Positions 1 to 7,303 of a stretch of 64,000 nucleotides of DNA are shown here, one piece after another; the stretch's first letter is position 1; every line of letters starts with the position of its first letter. The DNA is taken from NCBI GenBank assembly GCA_963772955.1, contig CAVYZF010000019.1, forward strand, positions 124,001 to 188,000, read 5' to 3'. Made by a program: the position numbers and the translations under genes. The notes beneath the pieces were generated by a model that did not search any database, was not told the DNA's origin, and saw only the letters and a list, made by a program, of their open reading frames with translations. The stretch is from Gp6-AA40 sp963772955 (GTDB lineage Bacteria > Acidobacteriota > Vicinamibacteria > Vicinamibacterales > UBA2999).

Positions 1-246
1 ATCGGTGCTGAAGGGTCGCGGTCCCGGTGTCTGCGCTGGTGGAACAGTCAGGCCGAGCAGGTTGCCGTAGAACTCAATCGCCTTGTCCAGATCCGACACG
101 ATCGGGCTGTAGTTGCCGGAACCGACGACGACGTCACCGGGAGGCAACGACCCTCGAGCCGCAGCTGCAGGCGCCTGCGCGGAACCTGCGGCTGACATGA
201 TTGCGGCCACAGCGAACGCCGCGGCCCATGCGACTGCCCGTGTCAT
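1..246 (-). CDS. Secreted VOC/glyoxalase-like protein, 5' part only
   Basis: The 82 visible codons begin with a signal-peptide-like stretch (MTRAVAWAAAFAVAAIMSA, then AQAP). They continue into a segment typical of the start of a vicinal-oxygen-chelate domain: a beta strand followed by SDLDKAIEFYGNLLGL, the usual 'D.d.a..FY..lLGl' helix of glyoxalase/bleomycin-resistance folds. The gene runs off the left edge, so metal ligands and substrate cannot be judged. A GGAGGG-like ribosome site precedes the ATG on the minus strand. Family assignment is fairly safe; the enzymatic activity is unknown. Confidence 0.7.
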   Translation of the reverse strand, partial: MTRAVAWAAAFAVAAIMSAAGSAQAPAAAARGSLPPGDVVVGSGNYSPIVSDLDKAIEFYGNLLGLTVPPAQTPGPRPFSTD

Positions 247-566
247 CTTGATTCCCTCCTACGCCAGAGGCGGCGAGGTTCAGATTCTAGCCGACGCGTT
301 CGGACCCCAAGAGGGAATTGCGCGAGGTACCGCGCCGAGCTGCCCATCAAGATCAACAACTCGCTGCTGAGCGTCGTCCTGCACGACTGAGGCGTTCTCA
401 CGAACTGACCATTTCCGCGAAGAGCGCCCGGACTGCCACGCCGCCGTTCGCCGCGTCGCGCTTGTCCGTTTTCCTCTTCGCGTCGCTAGCTGCCAACCAC
501 CGTCTGTCCCGTTGTGCACACCTGCGCCGACGTCTTCGACCTATGGTGGTGACAGGAGCTCTACAC
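247..566. other. Gene-free stretch between VOC gene and YtxH gene
   Basis: About 320 bases between divergent genes. I see no convincing coding frame, RNA gene or repeat here. A long open frame that reads through from 318 into the YtxH gene has low-complexity Arg-rich translation and is treated as non-coding upstream of 567. Promoters for both flanking genes should lie here but none is clear enough to call. Confidence 0.4.
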
Positions 567-890
567 ATGGACACACAAACACAGGAACATCGTAGCTATG
601 GCTTTGTCGTCGGACTCGTGACGGGCGCGTGCGTCGGCGCTGGCCTCGCGCTGTGGCTGGCGCCCCGCGGCGCCGCGGAGCTTGGTAAACGCCTCACTGA
701 TTCGGCGAGGAATCTCGGCGAACGAGCCTCCGAACGACTCCACGAGGTCAACGCGCGCGTTGGCGAGGCGGTCGACGGCCTCACCCGCACCGGCCAGGGG
801 GTTCGGGACGAGGTCGCCGGGGTCGTGGCGGGCAGCGCACGCGAAGTCGAACGCTTCGCCACGGCCTCCTCAACTCAATCGGGCGGTTAG
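567..890 (+). CDS. YtxH-domain small stress/membrane protein
   Basis: A 107-residue protein. Residues about 9-32 form one hydrophobic, Gly/Ala-rich segment (YGFVVGLVTGACVGAGLALW) ending in LAPRG, the hallmark of YtxH/gas-vesicle-like small proteins. It is followed by an amphipathic, charged helical tail rich in Arg, Glu and Val, with helix periodicity suggesting a coiled coil. The start at 567 is chosen because AGGAG lies at the right spacing upstream (about 554-558) and the family normally begins just before the membrane segment. YtxH proteins are linked to general stress responses in Bacillus; the function here is inferred only. It lies upstream of a signalling operon but is separated by nearly 190 bases. 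Confidence 0.75.
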   Translation: MDTQTQEHRSYGFVVGLVTGACVGAGLALWLAPRGAAELGKRLTDSARNLGERASERLHEVNARVGEAVDGLTRTGQGVRDEVAGVVAGSAREVERFATASSTQSGG

Positions 891-1078
891 GGCGGCACGG
901 GTTCGGCACACTGGATCTTGAAGAAGGCGAAGAACAGGCTGCGCGGGGCAGCATTTCCGGAGCAGTGTTCACAATTGCTCAGACGTCGCACCGCCGGACG
1001 ATCGACGATGCCGGCCGTGCCGGGAACCGCGAGTTCGCAGATTATCCGTGTGCGCATCACGGTCGGAGGGAGAACGTC

Positions 1079-1537
1079 ATGGTGACCGTCGTACTGGCGG
1101 ATGATCACGCGATCGTGCGCCAAGGACTCCGCACATTGCTGGAATCAAACCCGCTGTTCGAAGTGGTCGGCGAAGCAGCCGATGGCCGGGAAGCGCTCGC
1201 CCTGATCAAGCGGCGGAAACCGGACGTCCTGATCGCCGATCTGATTATGCCAGGCGTGAATGGCCTGCAACTCACGAACAATGTCTCTCGCCTCAAGGTG
1301 AAGACACGAGTGATCGTGCTTTCAATGTACCGGGACGATGCGTACGTGCTCGAAGCCTTCAGAAACGGTGCAGCGGGCTTTGTCGCCAAGGAATCGAGCG
1401 GCGCCGAGCTTTTCCAGGCCGTCCAGGAAACCCTCGCTGGTCGTCACTACCTGAGCCCGGCGATCTCCGAGACATCCCAGAATCCCTATGGCCTCCGCAC
1501 ATCAACGCCAGACAAGCCTCGTACCGAGTTCGCCTGA
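1079..1537 (+). CDS. NarL/FixJ-type response regulator, receiver half (frame-broken)
   Basis: This 152-residue frame encodes a complete receiver domain: acidic pair DD at residues 8-9, phosphoacceptor Asp54 in LIADLIMPG, the Ser of VIVLSMYRD and the conserved Lys in GFVAKESS. It then runs to LSPAISE, the usual link to a LuxR-type helix-turn-helix, and ends about 20 codons later without that domain. The helix-turn-helix is encoded in the next frame from 1488. One extra base between about 1485 and 1535 explains this. The start at 1079 gives the canonical receiver N-terminus. Its likely partner is the histidine kinase at 3550. Either the gene is a pseudogene, the base is a sequence error, or the two halves are expressed separately. 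Confidence 0.8.
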   Translation: MVTVVLADDHAIVRQGLRTLLESNPLFEVVGEAADGREALALIKRRKPDVLIADLIMPGVNGLQLTNNVSRLKVKTRVIVLSMYRDDAYVLEAFRNGAAGFVAKESSGAELFQAVQETLAGRHYLSPAISETSQNPYGLRTSTPDKPRTEFA

Positions 1538-1790
1538 CCGCTTTGCCACGCTGACTGCCCGCGAGCGATTGGAGCTGCGCCTGGTGGTGGAAGGGGCGAG
1601 CAGCCGTGATGTCGCTGATCGGCTGAAGATCGGTTTGCGCACGGTCGAAGCCCGTCGGACCAGCCTGATGCGGAAACTCGGGCTCAAGGATCGGGCTGCA
1701 CTGATCCGCTACGCGCTCCATCGCGGGGTCACGCGCCCATCAACGTGGAAGACCAGGCCCCGAGGACTCGCAGCATTGGAGATCGTCTAA
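1488..1790 (+). CDS. LuxR-type helix-turn-helix half of the same response regulator
   Basis: About 100 residues in the frame one base ahead of the receiver. It contains the LuxR/NarL DNA-binding domain: LTARERLELRLVVEG, ASSRDVADRLKIGLRTVEAR, then LMRKLGLKDRAALIRYAL. This is the normal C-terminal domain of the response regulator that begins at 1079; the two frames overlap by 50 bases. The frame ends one base before the GTG start of the KaiC-like gene, so translation of kaiC is probably coupled to it. An independent single-domain DNA-binding protein is possible from the ATG at 1488, but a frame-broken regulator is the simpler reading. Confidence 0.75.
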   Translation: MASAHQRQTSLVPSSPDRFATLTARERLELRLVVEGASSRDVADRLKIGLRTVEARRTSLMRKLGLKDRAALIRYALHRGVTRPSTWKTRPRGLAALEIV

Positions 1791-1791
1791 G

Positions 1792-3246
1792 GTGGCGGCA
1801 ACAGCACACCGAGCGCGAGCGAACATCGCGACGGCACTGCGCACCACGAGAAGGCAGCTCGCGAAGCTCCGCACCGGCATTGCCGGACTGGATGATGTGT
1901 TGCGAGGAGGGCTGCCCGCCGGACGCATGACACTGGTCAGCGGCGGTGCCGGCAGCGGCAAGAGCGTGATCGCCATGCAGTGTGCGCTGCACGGCGCCAC
2001 GCTCGGCGAGCCGAGTATTCTGGTGCTCTTCGAGGAACGCGCCAGCGCCGTACGTCAAAACGTCCTGAGCCTGGGGTGGGACATACCGGCGCTCGAGCGG
2101 AAGAAAAAGCTGTTCCTCCTTGACGCGCGCATCAATCCGGAAGCCGTCATCTCCGGAGACTTCTCGATCAAAGGCCTGCTGGCCATTCTCGATCGTCAGG
2201 TCAAAACCCAGGGGGCTCGCAGGATCGTGCTCGATGCGGTCGACACGCTCCTGCAGTTGTACGGCGACCCCGCGCGCGAGCGCCAGGAACTGAACGGGCT
2301 GCACGAGTGGCTACTGGACCGGCAACTGACCGCGATCATGACCGTCAAGGCTGATCCGCAGGACGGGCCGTCCCGGTATTCCTTCCTGGATTTCATGGCG
2401 GATTGCGTGATCCACGTCGACCAGCGCGTGACTGGGCAAGTGACGACGCGCCGCTTGAGAGTCGTCAAGTATCGTGGCTCCGGTTACGGCCGCAACGAAT
2501 ATCCGTTCATCATCGGGGACAACGGCATCAACGTCATCCCGATCACCAGCGGCGTGCTCGAGCATCGCGCTCCAGGCGCCAGGGTGTCCAGCGGCCAGGC
2601 GGGACTCGATCACGTGCTCGGCGGTGGCTACAAGCGTGGCACCGGCATCCTGATCGTGGGAACCGCCGGCGCGGGAAAGAGCACCCTGGCCTGCGTGTTT
2701 GCCGAGGCGGCGTGTGAGCGCGGCGAGCGGGTGCTCTATATCAATTTCGAGGAATCAGCAGAGTCGATGGTCGACAACATGCAGAGCGTCGGTGTGCGTC
2801 TGCAGCCGTCGATGGACACCGGACTGCTGGTGGTTCAGTCGTATCTGCCGGAAGCAACGGGCGTCGAAGAACACCTGCTTCGCGCCCTCGCGGCGCTGGA
2901 TGAACTCCGTCCCGAGCACCTGATCGTGGATGCGATCTCGGCGTGCGAACGAATGGGGACAACACATGCGGCTTTCGAATACCTGATGCGTGTGCTCGAT
3001 GGGTGTAAGCAGCGCGGGATTACCTGTATCTACATCAATCAGGCCATCGGCTCGGACGTCGTGTCCGAGATCAGCGGCATCGGGATTTCGTCCATCATCG
3101 ATACGGTCATCGCGCTGCGACAGCTTTCGGTCGAGGGCGCGACCAAGCGCCAATTGATCGTGATGAAGTCGCGGGGCTCGAGCCATTCGGATCGGTTCCA
3201 TGACTTCCGCATCACCGATCGCGGTATCGATGTCGCGCAGACCTAG
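1792..3246 (+). CDS. kaiC: KaiC-like double-domain RecA ATPase/putative autokinase
   Basis: A 484-residue protein with two RecA-type ATPase domains, as in KaiC (about 519 in cyanobacteria). Walker A motifs are GGAGSGKS (51-58) and GTAGAGKST (290-298). Each domain has the paired catalytic glutamates of KaiC (Glu81/82 in VLFEERA, Glu320/321 in INFEESA). Asp380 in LIVDAIS is the second Walker B region. The CII phosphorylation strip of KaiC (Thr426, Ser431, Thr432) aligns with Ser428, Ser433 and Ser434 in EISGIGISSIIDT. The C-terminal KMRGS-like element appears as MKSRGSSH. Start is GTG, one base after the stop of the regulator half. It is followed by a KaiB-like gene and a histidine kinase, so it probably works as a two-component-linked switch or timer; there is no kaiA nearby. 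Confidence 0.88.
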   Translation: MAATAHRARANIATALRTTRRQLAKLRTGIAGLDDVLRGGLPAGRMTLVSGGAGSGKSVIAMQCALHGATLGEPSILVLFEERASAVRQNVLSLGWDIPALERKKKLFLLDARINPEAVISGDFSIKGLLAILDRQVKTQGARRIVLDAVDTLLQLYGDPARERQELNGLHEWLLDRQLTAIMTVKADPQDGPSRYSFLDFMADCVIHVDQRVTGQVTTRRLRVVKYRGSGYGRNEYPFIIGDNGINVIPITSGVLEHRAPGARVSSGQAGLDHVLGGGYKRGTGILIVGTAGAGKSTLACVFAEAACERGERVLYINFEESAESMVDNMQSVGVRLQPSMDTGLLVVQSYLPEATGVEEHLLRALAALDELRPEHLIVDAISACERMGTTHAAFEYLMRVLDGCKQRGITCIYINQAIGSDVVSEISGIGISSIIDTVIALRQLSVEGATKRQLIVMKSRGSSHSDRFHDFRITDRGIDVAQT

Positions 3247-3253
3247 CTCGCCG

Positions 3254-3553
3254 ATGCCACAGGCTGGGCGGCGACCGATCTATTCCTTTCGTCTCTTCGT
3301 TGCCGGCCACGAACCCAACTCGATGGCCGCCAGACACAACCTGACCCAATTGTGCGAGAAGCACCTCAAGGGACGACATCGTATCGACATCGTGGACGTG
3401 TTCGAGAGCGCGGCGGCGGCGCTCAAACATCACGTGCTCGTGACACCGACCTTGATCGTGCTCAAGCCCAAGCTGGGGGTCACGCTGCTGGGCAACCTGA
3501 GTGACACCAGTCAGTTGGTGGCGACACTTCGCCTGAACGGCAACGGGCGATGA
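3254..3553 (+). CDS. kaiB: KaiB-like thioredoxin-fold protein
   Basis: A 99-residue protein matching the KaiB/SasA-N family along its whole length: FRLFVAGHEPNS at the N-terminal strand, the helix NLTQLCEKHLKGRHRI, IDIVDVFE, then VLVTPTLIV with the family's cis-proline element TPTL, and LLGNLSD near the end. KaiB proteins bind the CI ring of KaiC. The ATG at 3254 is preferred over one at 3200, which would overlap kaiC by 47 bases and add residues not found in the family. Its stop overlaps the start of the histidine kinase (ATGA at 3550), indicating translational coupling. Conservation of the fold is clear; clock function is not implied outside cyanobacteria. Confidence 0.85.
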   Translation: MPQAGRRPIYSFRLFVAGHEPNSMAARHNLTQLCEKHLKGRHRIDIVDVFESAAAALKHHVLVTPTLIVLKPKLGVTLLGNLSDTSQLVATLRLNGNGR

Positions 3554-4392
3554 AGAGGAAGAAGCCGCGCCAGTGGCCGAAGACCACGACGCAGGACGCC
3601 GAAGCGGTCGTCCACGCGCTCAGGACACATCAGGTGGATGCGATTGTGGGTGAGCGCGATGTCAGCTTCGTCCGCCTGAAACAAGTGGAGCACGAGCTCG
3701 AGAGCTCACGCGATCAGTTGCGGCTCCTCGCCGCACGATTGGAGGTCCAGCGCGAGAGCGAGCGTGCCGAAGTGGCTCGCGAGATTCACGATGAGCTCGG
3801 GCAATCACTCACCAGCCTGCAACTGGGATTGGCGTGGCTCACCTACACGGTCACGCTCACCCCGCCGGTGCGGGCCAGGCTCGCATCGATGTCAGCGTTG
3901 ATGAGGACCACGATTCGATCGGTGAAACAGGTTGCGGTTCGATTGCGGCCCGGTGTATTGGACGAACTTGGCCTGGTGAAGACCTTGCGCTCGGAGGCAA
4001 AGGCGTTCACGGAACACACGGGAGTTCAGTGCCGGTTCGAGACCAATCTGCGAAACGTCGCGTGTCACCGTGCCGGCAGCCTCGCGGTGTTCCGGATCGT
4101 CCAGGCCGCCCTCACGAATGTGGCGCGGCACGCGCAGGCGTCGCGCGCCGTGATTGGGTTGATGAAGCGAGGGAACGATCTCGTCGTGACCGTCAAGGAC
4201 AACGGCCGTGGCATCGCGAAAACGCTCGTCGCCAAGCCCGGAGCGTGTGGCGTCATCGGTATGCGCGAGCGCGCTCTTACCCTGGACGGCACCCTGGCTC
4301 TCGCGGGTTCACGCGGGAAGGGGACCACGCTGACGGTCCGCATTCCATTGTCACGCGTCCTCATCACTGGTAATGCGGCGTCCGCGTCGTGA
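3550..4392 (+). CDS. Cytosolic NarX/DegS-type histidine kinase
   Basis: A 280-residue kinase without membrane segments. After a basic N-terminus there is a helix (residues 40-75) and the HisKA_3 dimerisation/phosphotransfer motif REIHDELGQSLTSL with His80. The HATPase domain follows, with the N-box ALTNVARHAQAS, G1 DNGRGI and the GVIGMRERA loop typical of the NarL-partner class. No PAS or other sensor domain is visible, so the input may come through the KaiB/KaiC proteins encoded immediately upstream. That is inference, by analogy to SasA, which is a different kinase class. It overlaps kaiB by four bases. Its 3' end overlaps the converging CRP-family gene by 29 bases. Confidence 0.88.
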   Translation: MKRKKPRQWPKTTTQDAEAVVHALRTHQVDAIVGERDVSFVRLKQVEHELESSRDQLRLLAARLEVQRESERAEVAREIHDELGQSLTSLQLGLAWLTYTVTLTPPVRARLASMSALMRTTIRSVKQVAVRLRPGVLDELGLVKTLRSEAKAFTEHTGVQCRFETNLRNVACHRAGSLAVFRIVQAALTNVARHAQASRAVIGLMKRGNDLVVTVKDNGRGIAKTLVAKPGACGVIGMRERALTLDGTLALAGSRGKGTTLTVRIPLSRVLITGNAASAS

Positions 4393-5107
4393 GCGTGCGC
4401 GAGACTTGGACGGCACTTTCGCCTCCGAGTCGTGCAGGATAACGCTGAGCAGCGAGCTGTGAACCCGGAGCGAAGGACCTGTTCTGGCCGCCGTGGTACT
4501 CGATGAAACCCATTCTCCTGAATCGATTCATGAAGAAGCTGACGCGTGACCGCGTCGTGCCGACCATATCGGCCAGCGTCTGCTGACTGATCTTCGGGAC
4601 CACGGCTGATGGAACACCGTCCGTGCCGAAATGGGCCAGCAGAAGCAGGACGCGGGCAAGCCGTCTCTCACTCGAGTTGAACAGGAGATCGACGAGGTCC
4701 TCCTCGGACCGGATGTTGCGGGCCAACAGGTACGCCAGGAACAGGTCGGCCAATGGGCGTTCCCGCTGAAGCGCCTCCAACATCAGCACCTTGTCCACAC
4801 GCCGCAACTCGCAATGGGTCATCGCCGCGGCGGATTGGGTGCGGCGAGCCTGGCCCGCCAGCGAGCCCTCGCCAAAAAAGCTTCCCTCGCTCACGAGCCC
4901 GAGTGTCCGTTCCTTACCGGCATGTGAGACCACCGTGAGCCTCACCTTGCCATTCTGGACGAAGAAGAGCGCGTCCGCCGTATCGCCTTGTGCGTAGATC
5001 GCGTCGCCCTTCGGACACACCAGGAAGGTCCCGCGTGTCCCAAGCGTGGCGAGGAGATGCTGTCGGTCGAAGCGGGGTCTCTTCGTGCCGGCGACGGGAG
5101 ACCTCAT
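4364..5107 (-). CDS. CRP/FNR-family transcription regulator
   Basis: A 247-residue protein with an N-terminal cyclic-nucleotide-binding-type beta roll (YAQGDTADALFFVQNGKVRL, then GSFFGEGSLAG, about residues 38-100), a long dimerisation helix, and a winged helix domain (ISQQTLADMVGTTRSRVSFF, then FRRMGFIEYHGG). No N-terminal cysteine cluster is present, so it is not an oxygen-sensing FNR. The conserved Arg/Ser that bind cAMP phosphate are not obvious, so the ligand is unknown. About 30 residues extend past the wing. The gene is transcribed towards the histidine kinase and lies downstream of a sigma-54 activator on the same strand with a 56-base gap. Confidence 0.85.
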   Translation of the reverse strand: MRSPVAGTKRPRFDRQHLLATLGTRGTFLVCPKGDAIYAQGDTADALFFVQNGKVRLTVVSHAGKERTLGLVSEGSFFGEGSLAGQARRTQSAAAMTHCELRRVDKVLMLEALQRERPLADLFLAYLLARNIRSEEDLVDLLFNSSERRLARVLLLLAHFGTDGVPSAVVPKISQQTLADMVGTTRSRVSFFMNRFRRMGFIEYHGGQNRSFAPGSQLAAQRYPARLGGESAVQVSRTLTTRTPHYQ

Positions 5108-5163
5108 GCCACCTCATCTTGGCCGGGGTGCGCCAGCCGATCTGTGCAAAGTGGAACAGGGCC

Positions 5164-6249
5164 TCAAGATGGCGGCGCACACGTCGCGCTGACGTGAGGC
5201 GGGCGTGTTCGGTCTACTCCGCGCGCGCCGAACTGCTGCGCTCGATACTCCGAGATCCGGTTGTCCAACGTTTTGAGACTGATCCCGAGAGTCTCTGCGG
5301 TCTTACTCTTGCTGCCGGCAAAGTGGCACAGGGTTGCCAGGATCAGACGTCGCTCGGCCTCCGCCGTCGTCATGCCGACGGTCATCGGGATGATGTCTCC
5401 GAGTGCGAACGTCGTCGGACTCAGGATCTCGGCCGGCAAGCACTCGACCGTGATGTCGGGGCCGGCCAGGATGTATGCGCTATAGAGCGCGTTCTTGAGC
5501 TCCCGAATGTTCCCGGGCCACGCATACGCCATCAGCATGGCAAGCGCGTCTGACGTCAGCCGCTTCGGTGCGCCCTCGAGCTCCGAAATCTGGGTCAGAA
5601 AATGTTCGGCGAGGACCGGCACATCCTCGGCACGATCGCGGAGGCTGTGCAGCGAGAGCTGAAATACCTTGAGCCGGTAGTACAAATCTTCGCGAAGCTT
5701 GCCTTGCTTGATCGCTTCCTCGGGCTGCCGATTCGTCGCGGCGAGGAAGCGAATGTCGACCGGCAGCGGGGTCTCTCCTCCCGTGCGGGTGAACGTGCCG
5801 CTTTCGAGGACCCTGAGGAGCTTGACCTGCAACTCCATGGGCATCTCCGTGACCTCGTCGAGGAAGAGCGTGCCGTGCGTCGCTCGTTCGAACACACCGT
5901 GGTGCCGTCGATCGGCGCCGGTGAAGCTGCCCCGCTCGTGACCGAAGAGCTCGCTCTCAATGAGCATGGGGGAGAGCGCGCTGCAATTCAATGCGACGTA
6001 GGGCCCGTGCCGCCGTCGGCTCAAGTCATGAAGGGTTTGCGCGACCAGTTCCTTGCCGGTGCCGCTCTCTCCCACGATGAGGACTGTGGCGCTCGTAGGT
6101 GCCACGAGCGAAATGTGCGCGTAGACCTCCTTCATCTGCGGGGACATGCCGACCAATTGGCCGAACATGTGCTCCGCCAGATGTGGGGAGGGCCTGGTTC
6201 GCGACGGGAAGCTTGCAACTCGGCCTTCGGACTTCTGTTCCGGAATCAT
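5164..6249 (-). CDS. PspF-like sigma-54-dependent activator without receiver domain
   Basis: A 361-residue AAA+ enhancer-binding protein. Walker A GESGTGKE (about residues 60-67), the sigma-54 contact loop as GSFTGA instead of the usual GAFTGA, Walker B GTLFLDEV, and sensor LREDLYYRLKVF. A Fis-type helix-turn-helix lies at the C-terminus (SKSKTAETLGISLKTLDNRI), followed by about 25 unstructured residues. Only about 28 residues precede the AAA+ domain, so there is no receiver, PAS or GAF input, as in PspF, whose activity is set by a partner protein. It is divergent from the YSC84 gene and in line with the CRP-family gene. Confidence 0.88.
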   Translation of the reverse strand: MIPEQKSEGRVASFPSRTRPSPHLAEHMFGQLVGMSPQMKEVYAHISLVAPTSATVLIVGESGTGKELVAQTLHDLSRRRHGPYVALNCSALSPMLIESELFGHERGSFTGADRRHHGVFERATHGTLFLDEVTEMPMELQVKLLRVLESGTFTRTGGETPLPVDIRFLAATNRQPEEAIKQGKLREDLYYRLKVFQLSLHSLRDRAEDVPVLAEHFLTQISELEGAPKRLTSDALAMLMAYAWPGNIRELKNALYSAYILAGPDITVECLPAEILSPTTFALGDIIPMTVGMTTAEAERRLILATLCHFAGSKSKTAETLGISLKTLDNRISEYRAQQFGARGVDRTRPPHVSATCAPPS

Positions 6250-6413
6250 TGGAGCCGACTATGACTGCTCCGGCTCGGGTGCGCTGAGCAATAGGAGACA
6301 GGGGGTGTGAGTGCGTTAGTGCACAGCCAGATTCGCCGCCTCCTGATACCGTGTTGCCCATAGTTCCGCACGACGCGTATCCACGACCGGACGTACTGAC
6401 AGAAAGAAACAAC

Positions 6414-7127
6414 ATGAACAGTAGATCGATGCTCACTTCGGTTGTCGTAGTCTGCCTGGCCTTTGGGGTCAGCACCGTGGCGAGCGCACAGAAGAAAGCG
6501 AATCTCGAAGACGAGGTCGGCCAGTCGGAAAAAGCCGCCAAGGCCTTCGGCGAGATCATGAGCACTCCAGACAAGGGGATTCCCAAGGACCTGCTCGAGA
6601 AAGCCGAGTGCGTCGCGGTGTTCCCGTCGGTGCTCAAGGCCGGCTTCGTCGTCGGCGGGCAGGGTGGGCGTGGCGTGGCCAGTTGCCGCACGGTCGACGG
6701 GTGGAGCGCTCCGGCCTACTTCACCCTGGGCGGGGCGAGCGTCGGATTCCAGATCGGGGCGCAGTCAACGGACTTCGTGATGCTGTTCATGAACAAGGAC
6801 GGATTGAACAGCCTGCTCTCGGATGAATTCACGCTGGGCGGCGACGCGTCTGTGGCCGCTGGGCCCGTCGGTCGGCAGGCCGGCGCAGAAACCGATCTGA
6901 AGTTCAATGCCCAGATCCTCTCCTACTCGCGCAGCAAGGGTTTGTTTGCCGGACTCGAGCTCAAGGGCGTCGTCATCAAGGCGGACAAGGACGACATGCG
7001 CGACGTGTACGGCGCAGGCATCACGGCCAAAGAGGTGCTGAAGGACAACAAGGTCACAGCGCCCGTCGGCGTGCGGGCCTTCCCCCTCGCGCTCGGACGC
7101 TACTCGTCGCGCAACGCCACGGAATAA
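6414..7127 (+). CDS. Exported YSC84/SYLF-domain lipid-binding protein
   Basis: A 237-residue protein with a signal peptide (MNSRSMLTSVVVVCLAFGVS, then ASAQ). The SYLF/YSC84 domain fills the rest: helices with EKAAKAFGEIM, IPKDLLEKAECVAVFPSVLK, then the glycine-rich core GFVVGGQGGRGVASCR and GWSAPAYFTLGGASVGFQIG. SYLF domains bind phosphoinositides in eukaryotes; bacterial members are secreted or periplasmic and of unclear role. Start at 6414 is chosen for the signal peptide. It is followed after 16 bases by a DUF3309 gene with a strong ribosome site, so the two are probably one envelope-stress operon. Confidence 0.88.
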   Translation: MNSRSMLTSVVVVCLAFGVSTVASAQKKANLEDEVGQSEKAAKAFGEIMSTPDKGIPKDLLEKAECVAVFPSVLKAGFVVGGQGGRGVASCRTVDGWSAPAYFTLGGASVGFQIGAQSTDFVMLFMNKDGLNSLLSDEFTLGGDASVAAGPVGRQAGAETDLKFNAQILSYSRSKGLFAGLELKGVVIKADKDDMRDVYGAGITAKEVLKDNKVTAPVGVRAFPLALGRYSSRNATE

Positions 7128-7143
7128 CAACAAAGGAGAATCC

Positions 7144-7296
7144 ATGGTCACCATACTGTTCGTCGTACTTGTGCTGATGCTGGTGGGCGCGTTGCCGGCG
7201 TGGCGCCACAGCCGGAGCTGGGGCGTCTATCCCAGCGGCGGCGTTGGCCTGGCGCTGCTCGTGCTGGTCGTCCTGCTGCTGTCAGGTCGACTCTGA
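7144..7296 (+). CDS. DUF3309 small membrane protein
   Basis: A 50-residue hydrophobic protein (MVTILFVVLVLMLVGALPAW, a short RHSRSWGVYPSG loop, then a second hydrophobic helix ending LLLSGRL). The pattern of two membrane helices around a 'W..YPSG' loop is typical of the DUF3309 family. AAGGAG lies 7 bases upstream of the ATG. It follows the YSC84 gene closely, a frequent neighbour of small stress-induced membrane proteins. Function unknown. Confidence 0.8.
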   Translation: MVTILFVVLVLMLVGALPAWRHSRSWGVYPSGGVGLALLVLVVLLLSGRL

Positions 7297-7303
7297 CGAT
7301 CGA

